A stretch of 64,000 nucleotides of DNA from Hemerocallis citrina (Eukaryota > Streptophyta > Magnoliopsida > Asparagales > Asphodelaceae), in assembly GCA_017893485.1 (NCBI GenBank), contig CM030366.1, positions 186,603,947 to 186,667,946 on the forward strand, given 5' to 3'. Below, in pieces: positions 1-12,496 of this stretch (its first letter is position 1; each line of letters begins with the position of its first letter). A program made the translations under genes and the position numbers. The notes beneath the pieces are model-generated. The model was not told the origin of the DNA. It saw nothing but the letters and a program-made list of their open reading frames with translations, and did no database searches.

Positions 1-736
1 AAGTTGGTGCCAGATCAGGGTGTCTTGTTGGAGAATCCAGAGAGATATAGGAGGCTTGTGGAAAAATTAAATTATCTCACAATTACTCGTCCTGATATTG
101 CATACTCAGTTAGCATAGTAAATCAGTTTATGGCCTCTCCCCGTACAACCCATTGGAATGCAGTTATGAAAATTCTTCAGTATTTGAAGAGCTCCCCTGA
201 CAGAGGATTGTTGTATGCTGATGGTGGACATTGCTGAATTGCTTGTTGGTCAAATGTTGACTGGGCTAGCTGCCCATCGACTAGGAGATCCATCACTGGG
301 TATTGTGTGTTTGTTGGAGGAAACATAGTTTCATAGAAGAGTAAGACAAAATGTGGTGTCTCGATCAAGTGCAGATCCGAATATCGTGCTATGGATGACC
401 TCACACGTGAGATGACATGGATCAAACGATTACTTACTGAGTTGGGAGTTCTTCAGCATCAGTTGATGTGTATGACTGTGACAGTCAATCTGCCATTCAT
501 ATAGCCACGAAAGTCGTGTTTTATCAACGAACCAAGCACATTGAAGTTGACTGCCATGTGGTTCGCAACAAGATTAGTGGTACTCCGTATGAGCCCCCTC
601 AGGTTGAAGCTAAACATATTCGCACTGATCACCAGCTAGCTAATGCTCTTATAAAGCCTTTTGCTAAAGTCAAGATACAATTCATCAATGACACGTTGGG
701 CCTGTATGACATATATGCTCAAACTTAAGGAGGAAT
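1..736 (+). pseudogene. Ty1/copia polyprotein C-terminus (end of RT plus RNase H), decayed
   Basis: The frame from position 4 reads as the end of a copia reverse transcriptase and the start of its RNase H: RPDIAYSVSIVNQFM, then HWNAVMKILQYLK. It stops at a TGA near 235. The same frame then continues with the RNase H block DWASCPSTRRSITGYCVF and a SRSSADPEYRAM block. A second stop lies near 328 and the frame shifts near 465. The last part, 468-728, holds the [14 protein letters not shown] and [10 protein letters not shown] motifs typical of copia RNase H and ends [10 protein letters not shown] before a TAA. A purine-rich tract (AAGGAGGAATA) follows where the polypurine tract should be. The 5' part lies outside the window. 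The element is dead. Confidence 0.9.
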
Positions 737-1205
737 ATTAGAGATATTAGATTAGATTAGTTGAGTATTAGTTTAGTCACATATAGTGATGGCAACTGGG
801 TCGGGTTGACCCACGACCCGCCTACTCTAACCCGGCCTGCAATTAAGCAGTTCTGGTTTGGGTCGAACCCGCAGGTCGATCAGGGTTGACCCGGGTCGCC
901 AAATTTGTAAACCCAACCCACTCGACCCGACCCGCGAACCCGTTGACCAAGTCAAACCATCCCGCCAACCCGCGGGTTTCAACCTGTTGAATTTTTGCAT
1001 TTGACCCGTCGGTTTGACCCGTTTGGATTTTTTTGATTTTTTTTTGCAACAAAATATATGTATATATGTATATATATTGCAAATATATATGTATATATAC
1101 ATATAGATTTACTTTAAAATATTTCAGAATTTTATAAATATGAGTGTGAACTTCAAAATTAATTGATTACTATCCACTACTCAATTAGACAACCCCCATC
1201 CTAGC

Positions 1206-1258
1206 TATTTATAGCCAACTCCACCTCCTCACTTTTCTCATCTCACCAATATGGGACT
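1206..1258 (-). promoter_or_regulatory. snRNA-promoter-like USE plus TATA pair, left arm
   Basis: On the minus strand, AGTCCCATATTG (ending at 1258) is followed after 33 bp by TATAAATA (1213-1206). This mirrors the right-arm pair, so the two would fire outward in opposite directions. The spacing is kept although the arms have diverged. Confidence 0.4.
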
Positions 1259-1292
1259 AAAAGTTTTCAAAGTTTAAAATCCAAGTATATTT

Positions 1293-1344
1293 AGTCCTAC
1301 ATTGATGAGATGAGAGAAGTGAGGATGTGAGTTGGCTATAAATA
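1293..1344 (+). promoter_or_regulatory. snRNA-promoter-like USE plus TATA pair, right arm
   Basis: AGTCCTACATTG (1293-1304) resembles the plant snRNA upstream sequence element (consensus RTCCCACATCG). It is followed 32 bp later by TATAAATA (1337-1344). Plant Pol II snRNA genes have this pair with a spacing of about four helical turns. No known snRNA sequence starts downstream, so only the promoter resemblance is claimed. Confidence 0.4.
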
Positions 1345-1963
1345 ACTAGAGTGGGGTGGGCTAATTGAGTAGTGGGTAGTGCGCAATTAATTTTGTTGTT
1401 CACACCCATTGCATATAAAATTTAAAATATTAACCAACTTATTAAAAAAAAAACCCAAGGGTCAACCCGTGACCCGGCCCAACTCGAAACGGGTTCGACC
1501 TGAATGAGTTCGCGGGTCGACCGGGTCGAATATTTGGATTTCGAACCCGGCCCGGCCCGGTTATGCTGGCAACCCGACCCGGACCCGCCCGATTATCGGG
1601 CCGACCCAAATGGGTTCGACCCGACCCGGCCTGAATGACCCGTTTGCTATCCCTAGTCACATACGGGTAAAGCACGTGCTTGTAATAAAGTTTTATATAT
1701 ATGTATCTAGTATGTATTAATTGGATGAGTTGGGGGTTGAACACCAGTTTTCACCAACCTTGTACAAGAATTTACACTGTACATAGATATATCAAAATTT
1801 ACAAGGCTGAGAATACACATTATATCTTTCAGAGTCATAAAAACTTTGGAATGAGGGGAAAGAAAATAAATCTTAGTTAAGTTTACAGTATACTTCTGCA
1901 CAGAGTGGTCATCGAACATCAATGTGCTGTTATTGATACTTAATTTGTTTGTTGTTCAAGTAC

Positions 1964-4900
1964 TCAACCAACGCGCAAGTGAACAAACATGATGTCTTGA
2001 TTGCCTCGATTTATCCTGATTTTTCCATCGTTGTATCTGCAGAACACAAAAATGCAAATATGTTATGGGATGAGAATCGAAGAGAAAGAAATGGTAGAAG
2101 TTAGAGAACAGAGAGGCCATTAGTTGACAACTTACAACAGCTTCATTGTGTATGTCTTATTGATTTCTACTGTAAATTTTAATCCACCAACAGCTGCAAA
2201 TCCAGTACTCATCGTCACACTGTAAGTATCTCTTTCTGAAGTTTTTCTGTGGATTTAAAATATTTGTACAAGTTTAGTCTTGAAAGTGTCACACATCAGA
2301 GGGATTTAGTCCCATATATATTGGAAAGAGAGAGATATATATATTTCCAGCTAATGACTGAAATAGGGCCGGGTAAACCCTTATTATGTTGATGTCGTCT
2401 AAATGTAATTAATTAACCTCTGGATGTGCCTCTATTCTGGCAATAAGAAAAGCTTGAATGACGGTTGACTGACAGTGAACTATAACTACATTCCAAGAAC
2501 TTTCACATACATGCAATTACTATAGAAAACAATGTCAATAGATGCTCTAAAAGTAAGCAAAATTTGCAGGATAACAGATAAAGATGAACTCACACAAGAT
2601 GTCCGCTTGCACAATATCTCAAACCTGGGAAGACATCAACAAGGTTATCCAGCTGCCCATTTTTCTTCACAATCTGGATAGTTCATAGACATTACTGAAT
2701 ATACACATTGCAAAATAGCATGATTACTCTAACTTAACACAACGATATTTTAAGTTTACCTGCAAGCCACGAAGCCCATCAGCAGCTATACCTTCCCAGT
2801 TTTGATCTACTAACTGCAATTCAGAGGTATTTGAATCAGGGTGGTTTGTGACAGATAAAGTGGCAAATTTTTATTATATCTGTACTTTTTAAAATGATAT
2901 TGTAATGTGACAGTTTTAGAATTTACCACTTCAAATAATTAATACTGTGTCAGTTTAATACTATGTTTTGCTACCATTTACACAACATACGGTGACAATA
3001 TATTTTCTCTCTGAAGTATTACTACACTGACACAATTGCAACTCTATATTGGTACACATTAAAATATGTCATTGTGTTGACCTATATATTCAGGTTTGGC
3101 ACCATTATTCGAAAATAGGCTCAGGGCATTACAACTAGTGTTATTATAGCACCACCTATAAGTGTAATTAAGATTATTAGCTAGCGACATCCATAAGATA
3201 TGAGGCCAAAGCAGGAAAATATGACAAAGACTAACTGATACACAGGTATAAAGATCAAATGATTAACACGTGTGATGCACATATATTCTATGTTCACAAT
3301 GTTTCTTTGAGTTTTTTTTACGTACGTACTATTAATTTAATGTGAATAAATTCGTGAGAGTATGGACGTATGAAGCATTTTCTTGCTCCATTTTTCAAGA
3401 ATAACACCCTATGATTTGGTTTCTATAGACTTGAGACATACGGGTTGCCTTCACATGATTGCGGCCGGTCAAAATAATAATTATATAGCTTGCAAGAGCT
3501 TCTCATTCCTAAGAAAATCACTCTTTAAAACCCCTCTCCACCCAAATCTGTAGCTCTCCGGTGATGTCATCGAAAATGTACTTGTTCTATTTTCGGAATA
3601 TCTAGAAGGGAGAAACTGGAATATTTATTATTTTAATTTTTTGAGAAGAGAAAAAATCTTTACATAGGCCAAGTTTTAGGGTAATTGAACCTATCTAGTT
3701 AGCACTAGTGTTCCCGCTTTGTCTGTATATTAATTTTTAATTTTTTTATTTTTTGGGATAAATGCAAGAAGGTATACATCTATAGAAAGCACTTGAACTA
3801 ATCCAGCAAGTTACCATCTCAAATATTCTCCATAAAAGTCAGCACTAATTTTGTCTCTTTTTGCTTCACTGAGAATTCTTCTTGTTATTTTATAACAGTT
3901 TATCGTTTGTTTTTATTGTTTATCGGTTAAACTTTTATTAATGGAGCATGAATGGTTTTGTCATATCAGTTTTGCTTGGGCAAAAAAAAGTCAAATACCA
4001 TAAAACAAAACGAGTAATTACTTAATTATTTAAAGAAGAATTACGATTCCTATCTTTAGAATTAATTACCTGTGAAGTCCAAAGTAGTTTCCATTCGCCT
4101 TCTAGATTTTCATCACATCCTTTATCGTCTTTCTTCCTTAGAGAGACTAACTCATCTACTATCTGATGGATATTTTATGTCGAAAACTATCAGTTAATCA
4201 GGAGCAATACAGCAATACTCATATCATGAGAGTTGAAATCAACAGATCACGAACGTACCTCTTCAATTCCGAATCCAGTGGAGATAGCTTCTAGCAGTCT
4301 TTGTCTTGGTTCACATATCTTTTGCAGCACAAATGTTGTGCCCTGCACTATAAGGATGTCTAAAAATTTTAGTTGAGGAAGTACAAGAAGTTATTAATTT
4401 CTGGCCGTATCATGTTCAGAAGAAAATGATGTTGCCTTATGTGACATACAAATATATACACAAGCATAGTTACCTTATTTCCTCTAGAAATGCGTATATT
4501 GCCAGTATGAGATAAATACGTCGTGTCCAGCCATCCTTTTGCTTCATCCCCAAGAAGCCTGAAGGGGACTGGGTAGGGAACCTTAAAAGGCAAAAACTTG
4601 AAAGAGAATGCTGCACGGTCAAACTGAAATAGAATGCGGTTTCCATCTTTTATTGTTGCTGCTGCCTGGAAATTAACAATGCTAACAATGAGGGATTGAT
4701 GAATATATACTAGGACAAAATATAAAAGTCTCTGTAATCTCAACATATATAATCTTCCCAATAATGGAAAGACATATCGTACTGTGCTTGCAGTCTCAGA
4801 TCAGTATTGTTTCAACGACAAGCTTAATATATAGTACATACCTCTACTTTCAGCTCACCTATTGCATCAGAAAATTTCACTATGTTTGATACCCGTTGGT

Positions 4901-6065
4901 CATCTGTTTTAAGGTAGACCTCTTGAAAGACCTTGAAGAAATCAACCCCAACAAATGTTCTCTACAAATTAAACCGAGAAAATGAATCAAATATTATACT
5001 TCTGACATAATGAAATTTCTGTCACTTATGATTTAGAAAGTCCAATATAAAGATCACGCGACTCAGTGATTACTTGTGTAATATACAGTATAAGACTGCC
5101 GTGCTGCAGAGTTTTCTATATTCCCGGTCCGCAGAAAATGAACAGATAAATTACATTGTCATAGAGGTTGCAAATGGATATTTGAGAAATTCTAGTAAAT
5201 TTTTGCTTCTTATTTGAAAATTCAGATATACATTCTAATGGAAATGTTAATCAGATATTTGTTTTAATTTGTGGAGCAGGCGAGCAGCTAGCAGTACACT
5301 GAAAATATAGAAGACAGAACAAGATAAAGCAAACTTGCATCATATCATATGCTGCAGAATCAATCTTACTTGAATGGGTGATGCTGTTCCTGGCCTTGTG
5401 GTGAAAATCAGCTGCCAGCGACCTTCTATTAATTCGGAACTTGTCTGATTCAATTTGTTTGACAAGCAAACAATAACAATTACGCAACAACACATATAAT
5501 CAAAAAAGATTTCCAACTTTCATTGCAATATTATCCTTCCCGTTATTAGGTATTGCTGAAAGAGACGGAGAGACTCACAGGCTCCGGCACGCCTTTTAGA
5601 TCTTCTAGGACTTGAACCGCATTTTCGACATCCTAACCCATGTACAGTATCAAAATCCAAAGCTAATTTACTGAAGGTAATCTAATAATAATTTTTAAAA
5701 AAAAAAAATTTAAAGGTAATATAGTATACTTATATATACATTACTCTTGCTAGAAGAGAGTAGTTATTTACCTTGAGTTGTTTAGGAGAAGCAGCACGAC
5801 CTCTTCCTTGAATCCCAAGGAGTGCTTCAAGGAGATCAGTTTCGGGGTCGGTGAATGAAAGGCTCTGCTCTTCTGCTTCTACAAGTGAAAAGGAGATGGA
5901 CGTAGGGGAACGAGAAAGGGAATGAGATGACCTTCTCCTTTTCTGCAAGGTTTTGAAGGGTCCTGCTCGAAAACAACAATACTGGGGAACAAATGGCTTA
6001 GACTCGGGGAGCCTGAAGAAGGGATTAAGCACCAACTGAAAGCTTAACTTTGCAGCTCCAGCCAT
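1964..6065 (-). CDS. PAP12: Plastid-lipid-associated protein 12-like (fibrillin/PAP), 11 exons
   Basis: Minus-strand exons, each bounded by GT/AG with phases that join: 6065-5772, 5632-5579, 5444-5370, 4961-4842, 4665-4474, 4342-4259, 4162-4070, 2813-2760, 2673-2594, 2219-2136 and 2036-1964 (TGA). They total 1203 bp, or 400 residues; Arabidopsis At1g51110 (PAP12) is about 409. A Ser/Arg-rich N-terminus fits a chloroplast transit peptide. Exons 3-5 carry the PAP/fibrillin signatures EGRWQLIFTTRPGTASPIQR, FSDAIGELKVE and FKVPYPVPFRLLGDEAKGWL. Exon 7 starts a second, weaker PAP half (EGEWKLLWTSQ), which ends with IRINRGNQDIMFVHL. Family members bind plastoglobules and thylakoids and take part in plastid lipid homeostasis. 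I chose the start at MAGAAKL; an in-frame ATG 13 codons upstream (6104) is possible. No breaks are seen, so this is the best candidate for a working gene in the window. Confidence 0.93.
2814..4069 (-). other. Large intron 7 of the PAP12-like gene
   Basis: This 1256-bp AT-rich intron has a GTAATT donor and a TTGCAG acceptor. I see no coding sequence and no clear transposon termini in it. Confidence 0.8.
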
Positions 6066-6865
6066 TCCAGGAGAGGAAGGAGCTATCCCTACCCTACGTA
6101 CCAATCTTATGGTGTTTGATTTTCACTTAAGTTTGGAGATGAAATTGTTTGTTACTAGCTAGCTAATAGGCAATAGCTATGGGACTCATGTTGATCATGT
6201 ATGGTTGGCCGCAAGATGACCACAGAGATTGTCTACCATTATCCGCAGAAAAAAAATGATTGTTTTCCAATCACAAGCTAAACCAGTCCAAATATAAAGA
6301 ACAGCTCAATTAACTGTGCCAAAATGCATTACTTTCACTTACGTTGGTACCAGAATAGGATACTAATATGAGGATTCTCAATCATCTTTATTAGAGAACA
6401 AAAGCCTAGGTTTTTTTTTAAAAAAACTTCTTTAAATTTTTTATATATTATATTTAATTTAGATCAATAAAGGAACAAGTGACAGATAAGCAAAATTTAT
6501 GAAGAACAACGAGTGTTCAAATGTGAGATCATTCGTTTTACTTTCTTTTTCTTTTTTTTAAACTCAAAGATGGTAATCGCCACCATGTTTTCATTAATGA
6601 CAAATAACAAAATAAGTTTTCATGATACATAATATCTGAAGTCAAATGGAAATCGAAAGAAACGAATTACATAAACAAGCAATAAAATACAGGCAATCCT
6701 GCATATTGTGCATCGTCTTCCCGGCATTGTCTTTTGCTGTTCCTCCAGCCCTTTAAGCATTTGAGTTGTTCCTTTTTTAAATAGTAGCAGCCACCCATGC
6801 AACTCTATCTTCTTTCCAAACAAATATCTTTCTCCACTTCAACCATAATGTTAGGATTTTTGAAA
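6066..6865. other. Upstream region of PAP12-like gene; no gene seen
   Basis: AT-rich sequence upstream of the PAP12-like start. The short ORFs here show no recognisable family. The last few dozen bases before 6866 lie inside the adjoining copia LTR/PBS unit (its leader on the minus strand). Confidence 0.6.
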
Positions 6866-7585
6866 GCTCTCATACCAATTATTAGGAATTCATTGCTGAG
6901 ATTAGTGACAACTGATCCAATGACGAACAATCAAATAAGTAGATCAAAGCAAACACACAAAGCACATTATGATTTGTCTCAGTTTGGCTACGCCTAATCC
7001 AGGGGAGAAATATGGAAAATATTATTCAACTAGAAAAGATACAAAGTATTACACTCACACTAAGAACCTATCTATCTCTCAAGCCTCACTAGAAAATAAT
7101 CTGTTGTTTACAATGAAGAACTCTCTTAGTTGCTCTTTACAATGAAGTACTCTCTCTCGTGCCTCTCAAAGGAGGCTAATATAATAATATATCGAGTTCT
7201 AGAAAAATTCTAGGTTGTAGTCTTAATACATTGGTCGTCTGATATATCCTGAATAAAGAAACATATAGAGCCGCACAATCTAACTTGGAGAGGAATAAAT
7301 ACCCTAAACAAATTAGTCTAGACCCGACCTGTTTGGAATCTCACGTTGTTGTCGTCGACTACCCTAGGCGGCAGTCGACCGCAATGCGCTCGGCTACCTT
7401 AGGGGGCAGTCGGTCGCAATACTCTCGGCCCCAAACATAGAGCTAGGAGGGGGCAGTCGACTGTCAATTCATTAGCTTGCTGTGCGGTTGCTGCTTCTTC
7501 CAACATTGATGCCTCGACCTCTTCTCACTTCATCATCATCTTCTTTTCATCTAACTCAATAGTATGCAAAACATAAAAGCGAACA
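6866..7585 (-). repeat. Copia LTR with PBS on one side and PPT on the other
   Basis: On the minus strand the sequence reads polypurine tract AAGGTGGAGAC (about 7597-7587), then an LTR starting TGTTCGCTTTTATG (7585), then the LTR end near 6880, then TGGTATGAGAGC (6877-6866), a close match to the initiator-Met primer-binding site of copia elements. The same LTR family recurs at 24127-24926. No intact coding region lies on either side. Confidence 0.7.
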
Positions 7586-8284
7586 GTCTCCACCTTGAAT
7601 TGCATACGCATGCTATCAACACTGTGTGAATAAACTCATCTAGATTCTTTCATTCTCCATGTTCAAATAAACTCGGTTCATTGGCTTAATCAACGAGTCG
7701 AATCTATCTACCACCTTTTTCTCCAATCAGTATGCCCCCTCAAAGGCACACCCTGGTAGGCATTAACACGAAGGCGCCAATCTTCGCAGAAACTCCACCT
7801 ACCCTGAGGCACTCCACCTCTCGGTGGTATTTGAACGTTGTGGTCCGCTTCAATGATTCTAGTGACAGCATACTAGATGACGCGTCATGGTCATAGGGCA
7901 TAGAAATACGTGGCCAAGATTTCTCGATCCCACAAAGCTTGTAGAGGTTGTGCGAGACACTCCTCTTTCCATTCATCACGTTACGTCGACCTTCCCAAAC
8001 TGATAGAAGTCCACTTTGAGCTGTGTACCTTCAGCCTCGTGCTTGAAGAGTTCCAAAATGATATAAGGTTTCATTTTAACAAAGGAATATGCATGACGTT
8101 CTCTAGTGTGTACCCCTTTTCCATCTAGCACTTCCAACTCGACTGTTCCCTCACCGACTACTTCAAAATCTACTTCTAAATGTGGAAGATACATCTGGAT
8201 TGGGTCTTTTTAATGAATTACAAGCTGCTCTATACTCTCACTCTTGTTTAAAAGGAAAATATTTTTTGGAGCATATTAAGCCAT
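7586..8284 (-). other. Probable internal remnant of the same copia element
   Basis: This region precedes the polypurine tract on the minus strand, so it should be the 3' internal part of an element. Minus ORFs at 7979-7740 and 8194-7976 are open but I do not recognise their products. They are probably decayed internal sequence rather than a host gene. Confidence 0.35.
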
Positions 8285-8535
8285 TTATAATGTGTTTTCT
8301 AATTCAACATGTAACGCCCCTACCCCGAGCTCGGACAATTTATACACTTTAGAAGATAAATTATTTATAGTATAGTACAACTACCCACCACAGGCTGCCT
8401 CTCAAAAGGTGGTTAACCGAATTGGTGACTCTTGATCATAGGCAATAGTATTTATATATTATTTTATTCAAGTTGATTTCCGATATGGCACAATTCACAC
8501 TTACCTCTCTTCTGTTCTCTCTCCTGGCAGAAATG

Positions 8536-10135
<1,600 letters not shown>

Positions 10136-11689
10136 GACGGAAATGCACAGCAGCAACACTTACAGGTGGCCCCCACATGAAAGCCACGTCATAGTGGATT
10201 TGACCGAAGTCAAACAGCACATGCATGTTGTTCATTCAATGTGGGCCCCCTTCTCCATTCATTTTTCATTTAAATTACAACCTATGCCATCCATGCATAT
10301 ATATCAAACAACCACTATATATTTATACTCTTTCGAAAATTACGGGGTGTTACACAACAAAGCGATGGAATCTTTTACTTGAATATGTTGATGAATTAAC
10401 TTTGAAATCTTTATCAACTACCTGCTAGGAAAGTCATATTGAAAGTGTAAAAGCAATAAAAAGTCAAGCTCCAAAATAAAACAAGCTTTAATTAAATTAG
10501 CAGAAATTTCTGATGATTCAAAAGTGAGTTGGGATGCTGAGAAATTAGCATCAGGTGAATTTTGAAGTTTTGATTTTATTTTAAGTTTAGTTATTTGGAT
10601 TAAAATTTTGTATAATATAAACTTAGTGAGTAAAAAGTTGCAGACTGAAGATATGCTTCTTGATGTTGCAATTAAAAACTTGGAATGATTGGTTTCATTT
10701 TTTGAAAAATATAGAGAAAATGGATTTACTTCTGCCATGATTGAAGCTAAAGAAATTGCATCTGAATTGAAAATTGTGCCATTATTTCCTGTAAAATGTA
10801 GGATTTTTAGAAATATATATTTTGATGAAATTCCTGATACGGATAGAGAACAACAATCTGCTCAAGAAAATTTTAGAACTGATTATTTTTTTATTTTAGT
10901 TGATATGGCTCTTTCTCAATTGAAGAGTAGATTTGAACAAATGCAAATATTTGAATCTATATTTGGCTTCTTATTTGATGCATCACGGTTAGTTTCATTG
11001 GATGATGATAAAATGAAAAATTATTGTATGCAACTTGAAATTGCTTTGAAACATGGTGAGATGTCTGATATTGATGGAAATTATTTACTTTCAGAATTAT
11101 AAATATTGCAAGCAATTCTACCAAATGAAGCGTATGAAATAGATAAACCATTGCATTCAATTAAAATTATGAAGTTTGCAACAACAAAAAAAAATGGATA
11201 TGTTTCCAAATATTTTGGTTGCTTATAAAATTTTGTTGTCTGTACCTGTGACTGTGGCATCTGCGGAAAGAAGCTTTTCAAAATTAAAATTATTAAAATC
11301 TTATTTGCGATCAACTATGACTCAAGATCCGTTAAATGGATTAGCAATTTTGTATTGAAAAGAATATGTTGAAAAATATTGAGGTTGAACATATAATTGA
11401 TGATTTTGCTTCTAAAAATGCAAGAAGAAATCATTTTAGATGAGATGTGATTGGATTTTTTATTTTTTTTTGGCAGGTGCAAGAGTCGTTGTCACTATGC
11501 TTAATAAAAAATATGGAGTATTTGGTGTCATAAAGCAAAACAAAGGTAATCTTTATTTTTCTGGGTATTATTTTTATGTCCCCCGCCATTATATTATATT
11601 TTACTAATATATATAAATATACATGCGTGTCTATAAAGGGCCCAATTTTTTTTGCCCAGGGCCTCAAATACCTCAGGACCGGACCTGAA

Positions 11690-11758
11690 GATGAGTTACC
11701 AGATGAACATGGCGAACAAACTTTCTAAACGATCATGATGGAATTGCTGCATCATTGT
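11690..11758 (+). repeat. Left part of a gypsy-type LTR remnant, split by the copia insertion
   Basis: The sequence (GACATGGCGA-like core ACATGGCGAACAAA) resembles 38600-38650 in another copy of this LTR family. The rest of the same remnant is at 21087-21415, beyond the copia element. Confidence 0.5.
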
Positions 11759-12470
11759 TGTTAGGAATTGTGGCCTCAAATACACGTAGGCACTGAGTAC
11801 TTGTAGTTGGAGAAGAAAAGGATGAGACTAAGAAGCAAGAGAAGACAAACAGCGAGTAGAAGAATGCAGCCTGGAGAGTTGCGGTCGACCGACCTGGGGG
11901 TGCGGTCGACCGACCTAGTCTGCTCAGAGTTCTTCGAGTGTAAAGGTCAAACAGAGGATAGGACGGTCAGCCAACCTTGGGGGTGCAATCGACCGGTCAG
12001 CTCTCGGGTCTGGACTTACACGTTGCGGTTGACCGACCTTGGGGGTGCGGTCGATCGACTTCGGCAGCTGATTGTTTTTGGGCTTACGAGTTTAAAGGCC
12101 CAATTGCTAGATTTGTGTTTATCCTTTAAGGTTTACTTGGGGGCTATATATATGGTCGTAAACTCTAGGGTTAGAATCAATTTTGTGTAATCAAGAGGTG
12201 AGCCATTATCATTGTTCAACTTCAAGAGGGGATTGTGCAGAGTGTTTCAAAGGTGAGAGAGAGAGATTGAGAGTTGTAATCTCTTTATAATCTTTGTATT
12301 TCTTAGGGAATAAGAAGTATTGGTTATCTCTGCATATTGATTATGTTCTTGTGAGATCTTGCATATATTATGGTGGCTTGTTGTTGGTTCATCTAAATCT
12401 TAGGAGTTTCTATTGCTTGTGGTATGTTTCTGCTATTAGCACTACGAGTTGTGGGATAGATTCTTCAACA
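11759..12470 (+). repeat. Copia 5' LTR
   Basis: Starts TGTTAGGAATTGTGG and ends TTCTTCAACA. Contains three blocks built on GGTCGACCG plus CCTTGGGGGTGC (11878-11918, 11960-12000 and 12013-12055), and a TATA box (TATATATA near 12145) about 15 bp before TCGTAAACTCTAGGG. Paired with 20378-21086. Confidence 0.93.
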
Positions 12471-12472
12471 AG

Positions 12473-12484
12473 TGGTATCAGAGT
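12473..12484 (+). other. Copia primer-binding site
   Basis: TGGTATCAGAG, complementary to the 3' end of plant initiator Met tRNA, lies 2 bp after the 5' LTR. Confidence 0.9.
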
Positions 12485-12496
12485 AGTTAGTTCGAG

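Larger units (their letters stand above)
1142..1407. mobile_element. Foldback element nested in the hAT MITE
   Basis: The left arm (1142-1260) and right arm (about 1289-1407) are inverted copies around a central spacer of about 28 bp. Ends read GAGTGTGAAC on the left and the complement of the right end is GGGTGTGAAC, followed on both sides by CAAAATTAATT with a short gap. The arms diverge by scattered substitutions. A TSD could be no more than the dinucleotide AT. Each arm contains a TATAAATA box and an upstream AGTCC(C/T)A motif (see regulatory entries). The superfamily is not assigned. Confidence 0.75.
784..1655. mobile_element. Non-autonomous hAT element (MITE) with 8-bp TSD
   Basis: An exact 8-bp direct repeat, GTCACATA, flanks the element (776-783 and 1656-1663). 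The termini are inverted: the left end reads TAGTGATGGCAACTGGGTC and the complement of the right end reads TAGGGATAGCAAACGGGTC. An 8-bp TSD and a TAGGG-type end are hAT hallmarks. The outer parts are rich in GACCCG/CGGGTC repeats on both sides. The middle (about 1030-1440) is AT-rich and contains a second foldback element. There is no transposase frame; the two overlapping minus ORFs across the left arm are repeat translation. A relative with the same end motif lies at 29384-29689. Confidence 0.88.
737..1745 (+). repeat. Copia 3' LTR remnant, interrupted by a MITE
   Basis: Sequence just after the polypurine tract (TATTAGAGATATTAG) looks like the beginning of the LTR of the upstream copia. It runs to 783, is interrupted by the hAT MITE at 784-1655, and resumes at 1656 after the duplicated GTCACATA. 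The outer end is not sharp. I see no matching 5' LTR in the window, so this is assigned from position and the start motif only. Confidence 0.55.

Noticed and set aside
827..1102. Minus ORFs (MYIYIYIC..., QTGQTDGSN...)
   Set aside because: Translation of TA repeats and GACCCG repeats within a MITE.
4369..4761. 130-codon minus ORF taken as a separate gene
   Set aside because: It is exon 5 of the PAP12-like gene read through into both introns.
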